A program made the position numbers and the translations under genes. From CAZSHX01 sp964606895 (GTDB lineage: Bacteria > Bacteroidota > Ignavibacteria > Kapaibacteriales > UBA2268), in assembly GCA_964606895.1 (NCBI GenBank), contig CAZSHX010000084.1, positions 1 to 19,258 of the forward strand: a stretch of 19,258 nucleotides of DNA, read 5' to 3'. The stretch's first letter is position 1. Each line of letters opens with the position of its first letter. The notes under the pieces were generated by a model. The model was not told the DNA's origin, ran no database searches, and worked only from the letters and a program-made list of their open reading frames with translations. This document shows, in pieces, positions 7,131 through 16,491 of this stretch.

Positions 7131-8408
7131 ATGTCATTGCTCAAAGAAAAACTTGCAGGGATTTTCCCACAGTTGAAAGCTGATATCAATGCTTTCGTTA
7201 AAGCAAACGGCGACAAAGTCGTTTCTCAGGTTACACTTGCTCAAGCCTACGGCGGTATGCGCGGAGTTAAAGGATTGGTTTGCGATACTTCCGAAGTTCC
7301 TCCCGATAAAGGTTTAATTATCAGAGGAATCGAATTAAAATATATCACAGATAAACTCCCTGAAGAAATTTTTTATCTTTTATTAACGGGCGAACTCCCA
7401 AATGAAGTCGAACTTAAAGACTTTCAGGCTGATTTAAAATCACGTCAGGAAGTTCCTTCTTATGTTTGGAATGTTCTGGACTCAATGCCTGCCGATTCTC
7501 ATCCGATGACTATGTTCAACACTGCTATTCTCGTCATGCAGAAAGAATCAGTATTCGCAAAACGATATTCCGAAGGCATGAAAAAAGATGAATATTGGGA
7601 TGCAACTTACGAAGATGCTATGAACATCATTGCAACTATTCCTGCAATCGGTGCCGCAATTTACAGAAAAAGATTCAACAAAGGACCAAGAATCGAAGCT
7701 GACCAAAATGCCGATTGGAGTCAGGGTTACGTCAAAATGCTTGGTTTGGAAGACCCCAACGAAGAACTATCGAAGCTTATGAGACTTTATCTCACACTTC
7801 ACAGTGACCACGAAGGCGGAAACGTTAGTGCATACTCTGCGGCAACAATCAATTCGGCACTTTCCGATTTATATTATTCGTTGTCCGGCGGTTTGAACGG
7901 TTTGGCAGGTCCATTGCATGGATTAGCAAATCAGGAATGTCTCGGTTGGGTTTTGGAAACAATGGAAAAATTTGGTGGAGCACCAACTGAAGAACAGCTT
8001 GAAGTATTCGCAGAAGAAACTCTTGCATCGGGCAAAGTTGTACCGGGTTACGGTCACGCAGTTCTTAGAATTACAGACCCAAGATTTGATGCTTTCCTTG
8101 CTTTCGGTAAACAATATATGAACGAAGACCCTGTATTCCAGACAGTAGCACGCGTATTTGATGTTGTTCCAAAAGTGCTTTCAAAAGTTCAGAAAATCAA
8201 AGACCCTTGGCCTAATGTTGATGCAGGCTCCGGAGCACTTTTATATCACTATGGACTAAAAGAATTCAGTTATTATACTGTACTTTTCAGCATATCCAGA
8301 ACTTTGGGTATTGCCGCTCAGTCAGTCGTTGCACGTGCAATGGGTTACCCGATAACCAGACCAAAATCGTTGCCTACAAAGGCTTACAAGAAATTAGTCG
8401 AAGGTTAA
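7131..8408 (+). CDS. gltA: Citrate synthase, eukaryote-like type
   Basis: This 425-residue enzyme condenses acetyl-CoA and oxaloacetate to citrate, the entry step of the TCA cycle. It aligns without gaps, from residue ~224 on, with my memory of the mitochondrial enzyme. HSDHEGGNVSA contains His224 and His227 (pig His235, His238). GPLHGLANQE contains His263 (pig His274), PGYGHAVL contains His309 (His320), NVDAGSG contains Asp364 (Asp375), and Arg390 and Arg410 match Arg401 and Arg421. The catalytic His-His-Asp triad is complete. Eukaryote-like citrate synthases are known in bacteria, for example Geobacteraceae, so this is a subtype and not a recent transfer by default. The N-terminus starts directly, without a targeting peptide. 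A ribosome binding site, GAAAGG, lies 9 nt upstream. The stop is followed after 25 nt by the malate dehydrogenase start, so the two form an operon. Confidence 0.93.
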   Translation: MSLLKEKLAGIFPQLKADINAFVKANGDKVVSQVTLAQAYGGMRGVKGLVCDTSEVPPDKGLIIRGIELKYITDKLPEEIFYLLLTGELPNEVELKDFQADLKSRQEVPSYVWNVLDSMPADSHPMTMFNTAILVMQKESVFAKRYSEGMKKDEYWDATYEDAMNIIATIPAIGAAIYRKRFNKGPRIEADQNADWSQGYVKMLGLEDPNEELSKLMRLYLTLHSDHEGGNVSAYSAATINSALSDLYYSLSGGLNGLAGPLHGLANQECLGWVLETMEKFGGAPTEEQLEVFAEETLASGKVVPGYGHAVLRITDPRFDAFLAFGKQYMNEDPVFQTVARVFDVVPKVLSKVQKIKDPWPNVDAGSGALLYHYGLKEFSYYTVLFSISRTLGIAAQSVVARAMGYPITRPKSLPTKAYKKLVEG

Positions 8409-8433
8409 TTTACAAATTATTAAGGAAAAATAA

Positions 8434-9369
8434 ATGAAGATCACAGTAATTGGTGCAGGAAATGTAGGCGCCACCACAGCTCAACTTATAGCAAACGCAG
8501 AACTGGCAAACGAAGTTATTTTAATTGATATTCTTGAGGGTATTCCCGAAGGCAAAGCATTGGATATGTACGAATCAATGCCCGTTTTGGAATCCGACAC
8601 AAGAATTATCGGTACAACCGATTACGCATTGACAAAAGATTCAGACATCGTTATCCAAACAGCCGGACTTGCAAGAAAACCGGGAATGACAAGGGACGAT
8701 TTGCTTTTGAAAAATGCAGAAATCGTAAGTGCATGTATCGGCAGTGCATTTAAGTATTCACCAAATGCTTATTACATAATTGTTTCAAACCCACTTGACG
8801 TTATGACCTATGTAGCCCAAAAAGTTACAGGACTTCCACGTCAAAAAGTTTTCGGTATGGCAGGAATCCTCGATACAGCACGCTACCGTTCATTCATTTC
8901 CATGGAACTCGGCGTTTCGATGCAGGACATTCAAGGCATGATTCTCGGCGGACATGGCGACACAATGGTTCCGCTTCCAAGATTTACTACGGTTTCAGGT
9001 ATTCCCGTAACTGATCTGATTCCAAAAGAAAGAATGGATGCAATCTGTGCCCGTGCGGCAGGCGGCGGCGGCGAAATCGTCAAATATCTGAAAACCGGAA
9101 GTGCATACTATGCACCATCTGCGGCAGTTGTTCAGATGGTTGAATCAATTGTTAAAGACCAGAAAAGAATTCTTCCCTGCTCGGTTATGCTCGAAGGTGA
9201 ATACGGATACAGCGGCATAGTTGTCGGTGTTCCTGTTGTTTTGGGCAAAGGCGGCATGGAAAAAGTGATTACTTTGAATCTTAACGAAGAAGAAAAGACA
9301 TCACTTGGAAACTCCGTAGTCCATGTTGAACAAACAATTAAAGAAGCTACTGAACTATTGAAACTTTAA
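8434..9369 (+). CDS. mdh: Malate dehydrogenase (LDH-like type)
   Basis: This 311-residue NAD-dependent enzyme oxidises malate to oxaloacetate, the substrate of the citrate synthase encoded just upstream. The Rossmann motif GAGNVG (7-12) is followed by Asp32 at the end of the second strand, which favours NAD over NADP. ARKPGMTR supplies the substrate arginines Arg81 and Arg87; arginine at the first position marks malate rather than lactate specificity. Asn119 (SNPLD), Asp147 and Arg150 (LDTARYR), and His174 (GGHGDTMVP) complete the active site. Length and motifs fit the tetrameric LDH-like malate dehydrogenases of Chlorobi and many other bacteria. A ribosome binding site, AAGGA, lies 7 nt upstream, and a strong terminator follows the stop. 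Confidence 0.95.
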   Translation: MKITVIGAGNVGATTAQLIANAELANEVILIDILEGIPEGKALDMYESMPVLESDTRIIGTTDYALTKDSDIVIQTAGLARKPGMTRDDLLLKNAEIVSACIGSAFKYSPNAYYIIVSNPLDVMTYVAQKVTGLPRQKVFGMAGILDTARYRSFISMELGVSMQDIQGMILGGHGDTMVPLPRFTTVSGIPVTDLIPKERMDAICARAAGGGGEIVKYLKTGSAYYAPSAAVVQMVESIVKDQKRILPCSVMLEGEYGYSGIVVGVPVVLGKGGMEKVITLNLNEEEKTSLGNSVVHVEQTIKEATELLKL

Positions 9370-9392
9370 AAAATTTTCGGTAAAATTCATTT

Positions 9393-9426
9393 AAAAGGCT
9401 AAAATTCCGATTTTAGCCTTTTTTTT
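9393..9426 (+). terminator. Rho-independent terminator of the gltA-mdh operon
   Basis: AAAAGGCTAAAAT (9393-9405) and ATTTTAGCCTTTT (9410-9422) form a perfect 13-bp stem with loop TCCG, ending in a run of ten T (9417-9426 apart from the stem overlap). It starts 24 nt after the mdh stop. Confidence 0.88.
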
Positions 9427-9546
9427 GATTTTTTTAAAAAATATTTGTAACTTTTATTGAAATAAAGTGTTATTCTTTAAGTCGTAATACATATATGTAA
9501 AACATATATTTTTTTTGATTATAAATACTATTATAAATAAATTTTT

Positions 9547-9551
9547 GGAGG
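9547..9551 (+). promoter_or_regulatory. Strong Shine-Dalgarno GGAGG of the large surface protein
   Basis: GGAGG lies 9 nt before the ATG at 9561. It is the most canonical ribosome binding site in the window, where most genes have only AAGG-like or no clear sites. It fixes the start codon and suggests high translation. The 120 bases before it are AT-rich; an ATATGT-AAA-ACATAT inverted repeat around 9492-9507 is visible, but no promoter was assigned. Confidence 0.6.
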
Positions 9552-9560
9552 AAAAACCCC

Positions 9561-12500
9561 ATGAGAAAAAGTTTCTTTTTCTATATCACAACAACGGTTT
9601 TGGTGATGCTAGCGTTGAGCCAAACCATTATTGCAAAGCCGCCTACTGTCGACAAAATGCTTTTTAATTCAGCTCAGGGTAAAGAATTTTGGATTGCAAT
9701 TCCACCTAACGAGGCTGATGGACAGCCACTTGGAAATACAGGTGAAATAGGATTGGAAATTTACGTTACTTCTTCAAAGAATTGTACAGTCACCATGGAA
9801 ATACCCGGTGCGGATAAAAAAGTCACTAAAAAAGTATCTGCAATGAACATTACTACCTTTACAAGTACTCAGCAAGATTTGACTTTCAATATGGAAGTTA
9901 GAGAATCTGAGAAGATTCTTACCGATAAAGGTATATGGATTCATGCAGACCAACCTATTTCGGTATATGTTCTGAATCATAGGAATGTAACCGCTGATGG
10001 ATTTCTTGCTATTCCGATAACATCCTGCGGAACAGATTATATCCATTTGGCATATTATGATTTCTATGAGAATTTGGCTGGTGGCGAAAAACGTGGTGGA
10101 GGTTTTCTGATTATTGCCGCCGAAGATGGTACCAGATGCAATATTAAATTAAAAGGTGTAGGTGCCGCATTAAGCAAGACACAGGGCGGTCATAGCATTG
10201 GCGATTCCTGGCAGGTTACATTAAATCGCGGTGATGTTTATTGCGTTGCCGGTAGTGGCGAAACAAGAGGTCAATTTGATATTTCAGGAACCAGAGTTAC
10301 AACTAACAAGCCTGTAGGTTTTATTTCGTACCACAAAAGAGTTTTAATTCCTTCTTTCGATTTGTATAATGGCCGAAATATGCTTTGCGAGATGATGCCG
10401 CCCGTAACAGCATGGGGCAAGAAATATGTAACGGTTGAATTCAAACGAAAGAGCCGTGGAGACTTTTTCCGAATAATTTCTTCTCAGGACAATACAAATT
10501 TCTCTGTAAAATGGTATGATTTAAAAACCAGCAAATTAATTGGTCAGAGATCAGCTAAGATGAATAAATCCGGTGATTTTTTTGAATACGAAGAAGTTTA
10601 CGTTCCTCAATCCTCTGTGAATACTCTTGAATCAATCAGGGGTGCTTCTGTCTGGGAGGCTGACAAGCCGGTTTTGGTTATGCAATATTCTTATTCGACT
10701 GATTGGGATAATGACCCCGATTTCGACCCATTCATGACCTTGGTAGTTCCGGTAGAACAGTTTATTCCAGGTACGGTATTCCAAACTCCGGAAGCTTCCG
10801 CTAAGTTTTTAGATAATTTCTTCAATATTGTTGCAATCGGAGATACAACTGATCCGGCTCAATTAAAATTACAATCAATTATGCTCGATGGGAAACCCAT
10901 CACTACATACGAATCTGGGTTTATTTTTAACAGGATTCCTACAACCAATCTTTATTGGGCAAAAATTGCTATGGGACCCGGTGCTCACAGAATAGCCGGT
11001 GATACTAAATTCGGTGGATACATCTACGGATTCAGCAGTGCTGATGGTTACGGATGGCCTGCCGCTATGGCAATTAATAAGGTTGATGAGACCGATACCT
11101 TGCCTCCTGAATTGTACAAAACAGGAGATTGCGGAGATTACGATTTACGTACAACAGAGTTCAGAAACGGCAAAACAGGAGATGATCCCAAACAGATTGA
11201 TCAGGGTATTTTAAGCATTGAGCTTTTAGAAGGAAGTTTTAATTATGATTTAAATATTATTGATTCATTAAAATCTTATCCGCCTCAATATGAAATAAAA
11301 TTCACTATTAAGGTCAAAGATAAAAAGCAAAAAGCTTATGCTCTCTTTGCTATAAATGACAGAGCAGGAAACTATACTATTGACAGCTTATTTTATAATC
11401 CGGCAAGTTTTGATGTTATTCCAAGTCCGTTATCATTCGGCAACGTCAGACTCAAAACAACAAAATCATTAAAAGTAACTGTTACGAATTCATCCGACAG
11501 CACTATTGAGGTCAAACGCATTGATTTGTTCAATCATACTGTTTTCAAAATTACTTCGGGCGGTGCTCCACCCGTTTTCTCACTTGCTCCCAAAGAAACA
11601 AGAGATGTGTTTATAGACTATACTCCGATAAATGAGGGAATGACAGAGGACCAAAAAGATTGGGATTCTTTACTTATCGAAACCAGATGCCTTACTTTCA
11701 GCTGGCCCATTGACGGCCGTGGAGTAATTCCAAAAATCCTTGTTGAGGATTGGAATGCCGGTGCCGTTGTTGTTAATAAAAAAGTCTGTAAAGAACAAAT
11801 GGATGGAAATCAGGGATGGAAAGTTATGAACATTGGTTCCGACACTTTGGTTATAACCAATTTCAAAAACATGGCATTACCATTTGAACTGTCCACTCCA
11901 TATACTCCGTCATTACCGATAATTATTCCTCCAAACTCTCAAGCAGTATATATCAGGTCAGTTTGTTTCGGACCAACTGCTATTGGGGATTACACTATTG
12001 ATGTCCTTTTCGAAAGCAATGCAGGCGGCGGCGATAGTATTGCAAATTTGAAAGGAAAGGGTATTATGCCTGGTCCTTATGTAACACCTTATGACTGGAC
12101 AGAAAGAAGAGTAAAAACAATTAATGATACTGTTGTGTTTATAAGAAACGCCGGTAGTTCAAAGGTACGAATCACAGGGATTAATCTTGGAACAGTTTCA
12201 AACGACTTTGAAATTACAGGTGCTACACCCATGCCTTCAGTTTCTTCCCCCGTTGACCTGATACCTGAAGACAGTACTTACGGAACGAGGGAAATCGTAG
12301 TTAATGTTAGATTCAAACCTCAATCAGAAGGTCCTTTAAACAATACTGTGGTTCCTGAATTTGACCCGGGAGAAGGTATTCCAGCAGGATCAGTATCCAA
12401 TACGCTTAAAGGTATAGGAATATTACCGAAACTTGAAATAATCGGCTTTGAATTCCTACCTGCGATTCTTGTCGGAACAACTCATCCAACGCAGGGATTT

Positions 12501-13835
12501 GTAACTTTGAAATCAACTTCAACCACTGCCGACCTCTATGTTGAAGAAATCCGCTGGAAAAATCCTGCCCAAAGTCAATTCAATTGGGTTGGTGCTGTTC
12601 CATCAAAGATAAAAATTCTTCGCGGCTCAACAATTAACATTCCTGTTACATTCACCGCAAAAGCAGTTAATAAACAAACTGAAATAGTTGAAGTTGTCAG
12701 CGATGCATCCGAAGGTCCGGATCCAAATCCGCTTGTTACAAGAGATACTGTCGTTATTGGTTATGGTATTGATAAAGGTTTAAGAACTGATTCACTAAAC
12801 TTTGGTCTCAATTTACTTTGCGATCAACCGATTATGCCTTTCCACATCACAAACACAGGAACAACAACTGATGCTGTTATTCAGGGCTTCAACTTTGAAT
12901 CCGGCGATAAGGCGGCATTTGAGATTCTAACAACTACACCTCAGACATTAACACCGGGGCAGAAAATGAATTTTGATGTTAAATTCAAACCATTCATGAA
13001 AAACCCATTAACCTATTCTGCTCTCTACAGAATTTATTCATCGGTTGACAGCAGTCAATATGTGCTTTTGCAAGGTACTGCCGACAGCATGACAGTTCAG
13101 TTCAGTTTACAAAAATATTCTGATGCTGACAAGCTTCAGCCCGGGATGTCCAGATCGCTATCTATTTCAGCAAAAATGACAAAAGGAAGCTGGACCCAGG
13201 CTAAAGTAACTTCGATTCACCTCGAAATCAAGTACAACAAAGAATGGATGCTTTATACCAAGCAAATTGATAAGGGTGGACTTGATGCCACATGGAACGT
13301 TACTGCTAATGAAGTAATTTTGGACCAAACAACCAAAAAACTTGTTATTGATGCAACAGGAACAACACCTGTTCAGGCTGATGCAATTATTTTGAAACCG
13401 TACTTCATGCTTCTTCTTTTTGAAGATTACAAGTTTGAGCCTACGGTTATTGATGTCGCATCTTCAGTCGGTACAGCTAGAGATTTTTGTATCAACCGCA
13501 CAAGTTTGCCCGGGTATTTTGTTCTCAATACCTGCGTTAAAGACCTCAGAGCAATTGTAACAACCGCAACACAATATGCGTTGTTCGATATTGACCCGAA
13601 TCCTGTTTCTTCAGGGAGCATTATGCTTCGCTATAGTGTTGGTTTGAAAGGTCAGACCAATATTGAGCTGATTAACTCAATGGGAGAAGTTGTCCGCAAT
13701 CTTGTAAATCAGGAAACAGCCATCGGCAATTATGAAACTAATGTTTCGCTGGATGGTGTTGCTTCAGGTGCTTACTTCGTAAGAATGCAGTCAGGTCCTT
13801 ACCATGACGTAAAACAGATAATGATTTCCAAGTAA
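9561..13835 (+). CDS. Large T9SS surface protein: IgGFc-binding-like region plus ASH-type domains
   Basis: This 1424-residue exported protein starts with a signal peptide (MRKSFFFYITTTVLVMLALS, cleavage near IIA-K). Residues ~38-510 resemble the IgGFc-binding N-terminal domain of bacterial surface proteins: 'GKEFWIAIPPN' at the start, 'ADQPISVYVLNH', 'GTDYIHLAYY', 'KPVGFISYHKR', 'ADKPVLVMQYS', 'PVEQFIPGTVFQTP' and 'GAHRIAGDTKFGGYIYGF'. Then come about five Ig-like ASH/choice-of-anchor-D-type repeats, roughly 616-718, 720-832, 836-950, 953-1065 and 1068-1172, with typical 'LSFGNV', 'VTVTNSSD', 'VNIGSDTL' and 'GKGI' phrases. Residues ~1175-1310 look like a cohesin/Ig-type beta domain. Residues ~1342-1424 are a type-A T9SS tail (DPNPVSSG, ASGAYFVRM, basic end). 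An adhesin or scaffold role is inferred; IgG binding itself is not implied. It is monocistronic, between two strong terminators. Confidence 0.82.
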   Translation: MRKSFFFYITTTVLVMLALSQTIIAKPPTVDKMLFNSAQGKEFWIAIPPNEADGQPLGNTGEIGLEIYVTSSKNCTVTMEIPGADKKVTKKVSAMNITTFTSTQQDLTFNMEVRESEKILTDKGIWIHADQPISVYVLNHRNVTADGFLAIPITSCGTDYIHLAYYDFYENLAGGEKRGGGFLIIAAEDGTRCNIKLKGVGAALSKTQGGHSIGDSWQVTLNRGDVYCVAGSGETRGQFDISGTRVTTNKPVGFISYHKRVLIPSFDLYNGRNMLCEMMPPVTAWGKKYVTVEFKRKSRGDFFRIISSQDNTNFSVKWYDLKTSKLIGQRSAKMNKSGDFFEYEEVYVPQSSVNTLESIRGASVWEADKPVLVMQYSYSTDWDNDPDFDPFMTLVVPVEQFIPGTVFQTPEASAKFLDNFFNIVAIGDTTDPAQLKLQSIMLDGKPITTYESGFIFNRIPTTNLYWAKIAMGPGAHRIAGDTKFGGYIYGFSSADGYGWPAAMAINKVDETDTLPPELYKTGDCGDYDLRTTEFRNGKTGDDPKQIDQGILSIELLEGSFNYDLNIIDSLKSYPPQYEIKFTIKVKDKKQKAYALFAINDRAGNYTIDSLFYNPASFDVIPSPLSFGNVRLKTTKSLKVTVTNSSDSTIEVKRIDLFNHTVFKITSGGAPPVFSLAPKETRDVFIDYTPINEGMTEDQKDWDSLLIETRCLTFSWPIDGRGVIPKILVEDWNAGAVVVNKKVCKEQMDGNQGWKVMNIGSDTLVITNFKNMALPFELSTPYTPSLPIIIPPNSQAVYIRSVCFGPTAIGDYTIDVLFESNAGGGDSIANLKGKGIMPGPYVTPYDWTERRVKTINDTVVFIRNAGSSKVRITGINLGTVSNDFEITGATPMPSVSSPVDLIPEDSTYGTREIVVNVRFKPQSEGPLNNTVVPEFDPGEGIPAGSVSNTLKGIGILPKLEIIGFEFLPAILVGTTHPTQGFVTLKSTSTTADLYVEEIRWKNPAQSQFNWVGAVPSKIKILRGSTINIPVTFTAKAVNKQTEIVEVVSDASEGPDPNPLVTRDTVVIGYGIDKGLRTDSLNFGLNLLCDQPIMPFHITNTGTTTDAVIQGFNFESGDKAAFEILTTTPQTLTPGQKMNFDVKFKPFMKNPLTYSALYRIYSSVDSSQYVLLQGTADSMTVQFSLQKYSDADKLQPGMSRSLSISAKMTKGSWTQAKVTSIHLEIKYNKEWMLYTKQIDKGGLDATWNVTANEVILDQTTKKLVIDATGTTPVQADAIILKPYFMLLLFEDYKFEPTVIDVASSVGTARDFCINRTSLPGYFVLNTCVKDLRAIVTTATQYALFDIDPNPVSSGSIMLRYSVGLKGQTNIELINSMGEVVRNLVNQETAIGNYETNVSLDGVASGAYFVRMQSGPYHDVKQIMISK

Positions 13836-13865
13836 GAAATTACTTAATCATTTGAATATCAATAT

Positions 13866-13898
13866 GGCTGTCTCAATAAAATGAGACAGCCTTTTTTT
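13866..13898 (+). terminator. Rho-independent terminator after the large surface protein
   Basis: GGCTGTCTCA (13866-13875) and TGAGACAGCC (13882-13891) form a perfect 10-bp stem with loop ATAAAA, followed by seven T (13892-13898). It starts 30 nt after the stop codon at 13835. Confidence 0.9.
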
Positions 13899-14280
13899 AA
13901 AAAGAATTTCATTGTGAATTTATTAGAACTGATGATTTTTGTCATTTTATGTGAAATGCTTTTGACCAAATCCAATTCTTTACTATATTATATCTCTCCA
14001 TGACTTATATATTACTATAAATCAACAAGATATACTGTTTTTAAACTTTGAATAGACACTATTTTTAGCTGATAGAATGATGTAATAATTACTTCTATGC
14101 TTTTAGCCAAATCTTAAAAAAGAAAACTATTTTCACTTTTTAAAAATATTTTGAAAAAAACGTGAGACGTTTTTGCGTTTCATGTGTCTTAGTATATATG
14201 GAAGTGACAAATTTTAAAAAAGTTTTTTGAAATTTGTCTTCTTTTGCTATTTATTTTTTTACGAAATGAAAGTTGCTACT
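13899..14280. other. Intergenic region upstream of the second Asp-box gene
   Basis: No gene is seen in about 380 bases. A sigma70-like pair, TTGACC (13962-13967) and TATATT (13984-13989) with a 16-nt spacer, is present. However, it lies ~290 nt before the start codon, and FCB-group bacteria mostly use other consensus sequences, so it is only a candidate. A small inverted element, AACG-TGAG-ACGTT, sits near 14159-14171. No strong ribosome binding site precedes 14281. Confidence 0.4.
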
Positions 14281-16365
14281 ATGAAAAAAGTATTTTTACT
14301 AATTGCACTAATAATTGGTTTATCACAATTATCATTTTCTCAATGGATCGCTTCCAATAAAGGAATGAATGGAGGTTCCATTAACGATATAGCATTCAGC
14401 GGCAATAAAATATTTGTTGCAACTTATGGCGGTGGAGTTTATGCTTCAAGTGATAATGGTGCTAATTGGGAACTTAAAAGCAATGGTTTGACAAATTTAA
14501 GTATTTCTACACTTGTTGTGGGAGCAAAAGGTATTTTTGCAGGAACAGATAACCAAGCAGGTTCTCCAAAAGGTCTGTTTTACTCTATGGATGACGGTGA
14601 TAACTGGGTGCAAAAAAATGTTAGTTTGCCCGAGTTAATATGGAAATTGTTGATTAATGGTTCAGATTTAATCGCTTGCACTTATAATGGGATTTATTTT
14701 TCAAATGATAATGGAGAATCGTGGACTGGCAAGAATAATGGTCTAAAAAATCTAAATGTTCATGCTATTGCATTTCATAATTCTAATATTTTTATATGTA
14801 CGCAAGATAGTGGAGTTTATATATCAAAAGATAATGGCGATTCATGGGTAATCAAAAATAATGGATTGGGCAATCTATATGTAAATTCGCTAAATACATT
14901 CGAGAATTATGTCATTGCATGTACAAGGACAGGAGTTTATTTTTCTAAAGATGATGGTGAAACATGGATCAAAAAAGACAATGGACTACAAGAAAATAAT
15001 GTTGAATACTCAACTTCAATTGGCTCTAAGATATTCCTGATAAATCGAGTCTCAACCATTTCCGACCAGGTTTTTGTATCTACGGATGAAGGGGGTACTT
15101 GGGTTCCGAAATCCAATGGTATTGATAGCGGTTATTATAATATTATTGTAAGTAATGGCTCAAATCTATACATGGGTGCCAGTGGAATTGGATTCTATAT
15201 TTCTACAAATGGAGGCGATTCATGGTCTCAATTAAACAATGGATTGACAAATATCTCACCAAGCTCAATAGCATCTGATGGAACGAGTATTTTTGTTTCA
15301 ACAAGTGGAAACGGTATATATCGCTCTATAGACGGTGGAAAATCATGGATACCAAAGAATCAGGGGTTAACAAATATTTCTGTGAAATCAGTGGAAATAA
15401 ATGCTTCGACAATCTTTGCCGCAACATCGGGCGGAGGTGTATTTATTTCATCAAATAACGGTGATACATGGACAGCAAAGAATAACGGACTAAAGTATAA
15501 ATTCACAACATGTTTTGCCTTTCTCGGAAGTAATATATATGTCGGCACTTTTGGCGGTGGTATTTTCCTCTCAACTGATAGTGGTGCGACATGGATTCAA
15601 AAAATGACGACTCTCACAAACGAAAACAGATATATTAATTCTATTACTGTTATTGGTGAGAATATCTTTGCTTCGACTTTTAAGGGTGGGATATTGCTGT
15701 CGAAAGATAATGGTGATACTTGGGAAACCAGGAATGTCGGATTAGGGGGAACTGATATTAGAAAGATTAATGTAACCGGGGATACACTTTATGCCGTTAG
15801 TAACTCAGATGGGATCTATTATTCAACAGCAAACGGCGATAACTGGATAAAAACATATTTTAATTTGTCCAATTATGAAAGTGCATCTTCAATGATTTGC
15901 AGTGATTCCGATTTATTTGTAACCTTGTGGGGTGGCGGTGTTAGATATTCTTCGGATAATGGTTATTCATGGAAAGTGAAAAATTTTGGGCTTCCGGGAT
16001 TAAACACTGACCCTATTTTTAAAATTGGTGAAGAAATTTTCATTGGAACAACTGGTAATGGGATTTATAAAGCCAAGTTTAGTGATTTAATTTCACAAGT
16101 TGATGAAGAAATATCAGAAACTGAATTTAATCTCTCCCCCAACCCATCTACTGATTTCATCGAAATCTCTGTAGGGGCACAGGGCACTGTTCCCATTATC
16201 CGCATCTTCAATGTTTTTGGTGAAATGGTTCTGAAATCTTCTGATTTAAAGAATTCACAATTCACAATTGTCAATTCCCCATTAAGAATTAACGTTTCGG
16301 GTTTGCCGTCGGGAGTTTATTTTGTGAGAGTGGGCGATAAAGTTGGGAAGTTTATCAAAATATAA
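14281..16365 (+). CDS. Asp-box repeat (sortilin/BNR-like) protein with T9SS sorting domain
   Basis: This 694-residue exported protein was called from ATG 14281 because that start gives a standard signal peptide (MKKVFLLIALIIGLSQLSF, then SQ). Starts at 14227 or 14266 would add up to 18 unneeded residues. The body is an array of blades of about 40 residues, each with a 'G-[IV]-[YF]-x-S-x-[DN]-x-G-x-[ST]-W' Asp box: 13 boxes (for example SSDNGANW, SKDNGDSW, STNGGDSW, SIDGGKSW, STDSGATW) and a final blade 'GNGIYKAK' without one. Fourteen blades would fit two seven-bladed propellers (inference). Blades share 'NNGL' turns, suggesting expansion by internal duplication. Residues ~615-694 are a type-A T9SS tail (LSPNPSTDF, RIFNVFGE, LPSGVYFVRV). 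There is no terminator between the stop and the repeat leader that begins at once. Substrate is unknown. Confidence 0.82.
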   Translation: MKKVFLLIALIIGLSQLSFSQWIASNKGMNGGSINDIAFSGNKIFVATYGGGVYASSDNGANWELKSNGLTNLSISTLVVGAKGIFAGTDNQAGSPKGLFYSMDDGDNWVQKNVSLPELIWKLLINGSDLIACTYNGIYFSNDNGESWTGKNNGLKNLNVHAIAFHNSNIFICTQDSGVYISKDNGDSWVIKNNGLGNLYVNSLNTFENYVIACTRTGVYFSKDDGETWIKKDNGLQENNVEYSTSIGSKIFLINRVSTISDQVFVSTDEGGTWVPKSNGIDSGYYNIIVSNGSNLYMGASGIGFYISTNGGDSWSQLNNGLTNISPSSIASDGTSIFVSTSGNGIYRSIDGGKSWIPKNQGLTNISVKSVEINASTIFAATSGGGVFISSNNGDTWTAKNNGLKYKFTTCFAFLGSNIYVGTFGGGIFLSTDSGATWIQKMTTLTNENRYINSITVIGENIFASTFKGGILLSKDNGDTWETRNVGLGGTDIRKINVTGDTLYAVSNSDGIYYSTANGDNWIKTYFNLSNYESASSMICSDSDLFVTLWGGGVRYSSDNGYSWKVKNFGLPGLNTDPIFKIGEEIFIGTTGNGIYKAKFSDLISQVDEEISETEFNLSPNPSTDFIEISVGAQGTVPIIRIFNVFGEMVLKSSDLKNSQFTIVNSPLRINVSGLPSGVYFVRVGDKVGKFIKI

Positions 16366-16491
16366 TATATTTACTCTTATATTACGGCAATATATAATTA
16401 TTATTTTCGTTTATATCTTATGAACGTTCTTTGAAATGATAGTTGGTCAACCTCACCCCGACCCTCTCCATTCTTGGAGAGGGCGGCAAGA
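16365..16491 (+). repeat. Leader segment of repeat block, copy 2
   Basis: This is the counterpart of 3441-3565. It begins directly at the stop codon of the preceding Asp-box gene. It carries a perfect hairpin CCCTCTCC (16462-16469) / GGAGAGGG (16476-16483) with loop ATTCTT, inside a CCTCACCCCGACCCTCTCC context. That context is a common style of REP-like intergenic element in bacteria. Confidence 0.7.
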
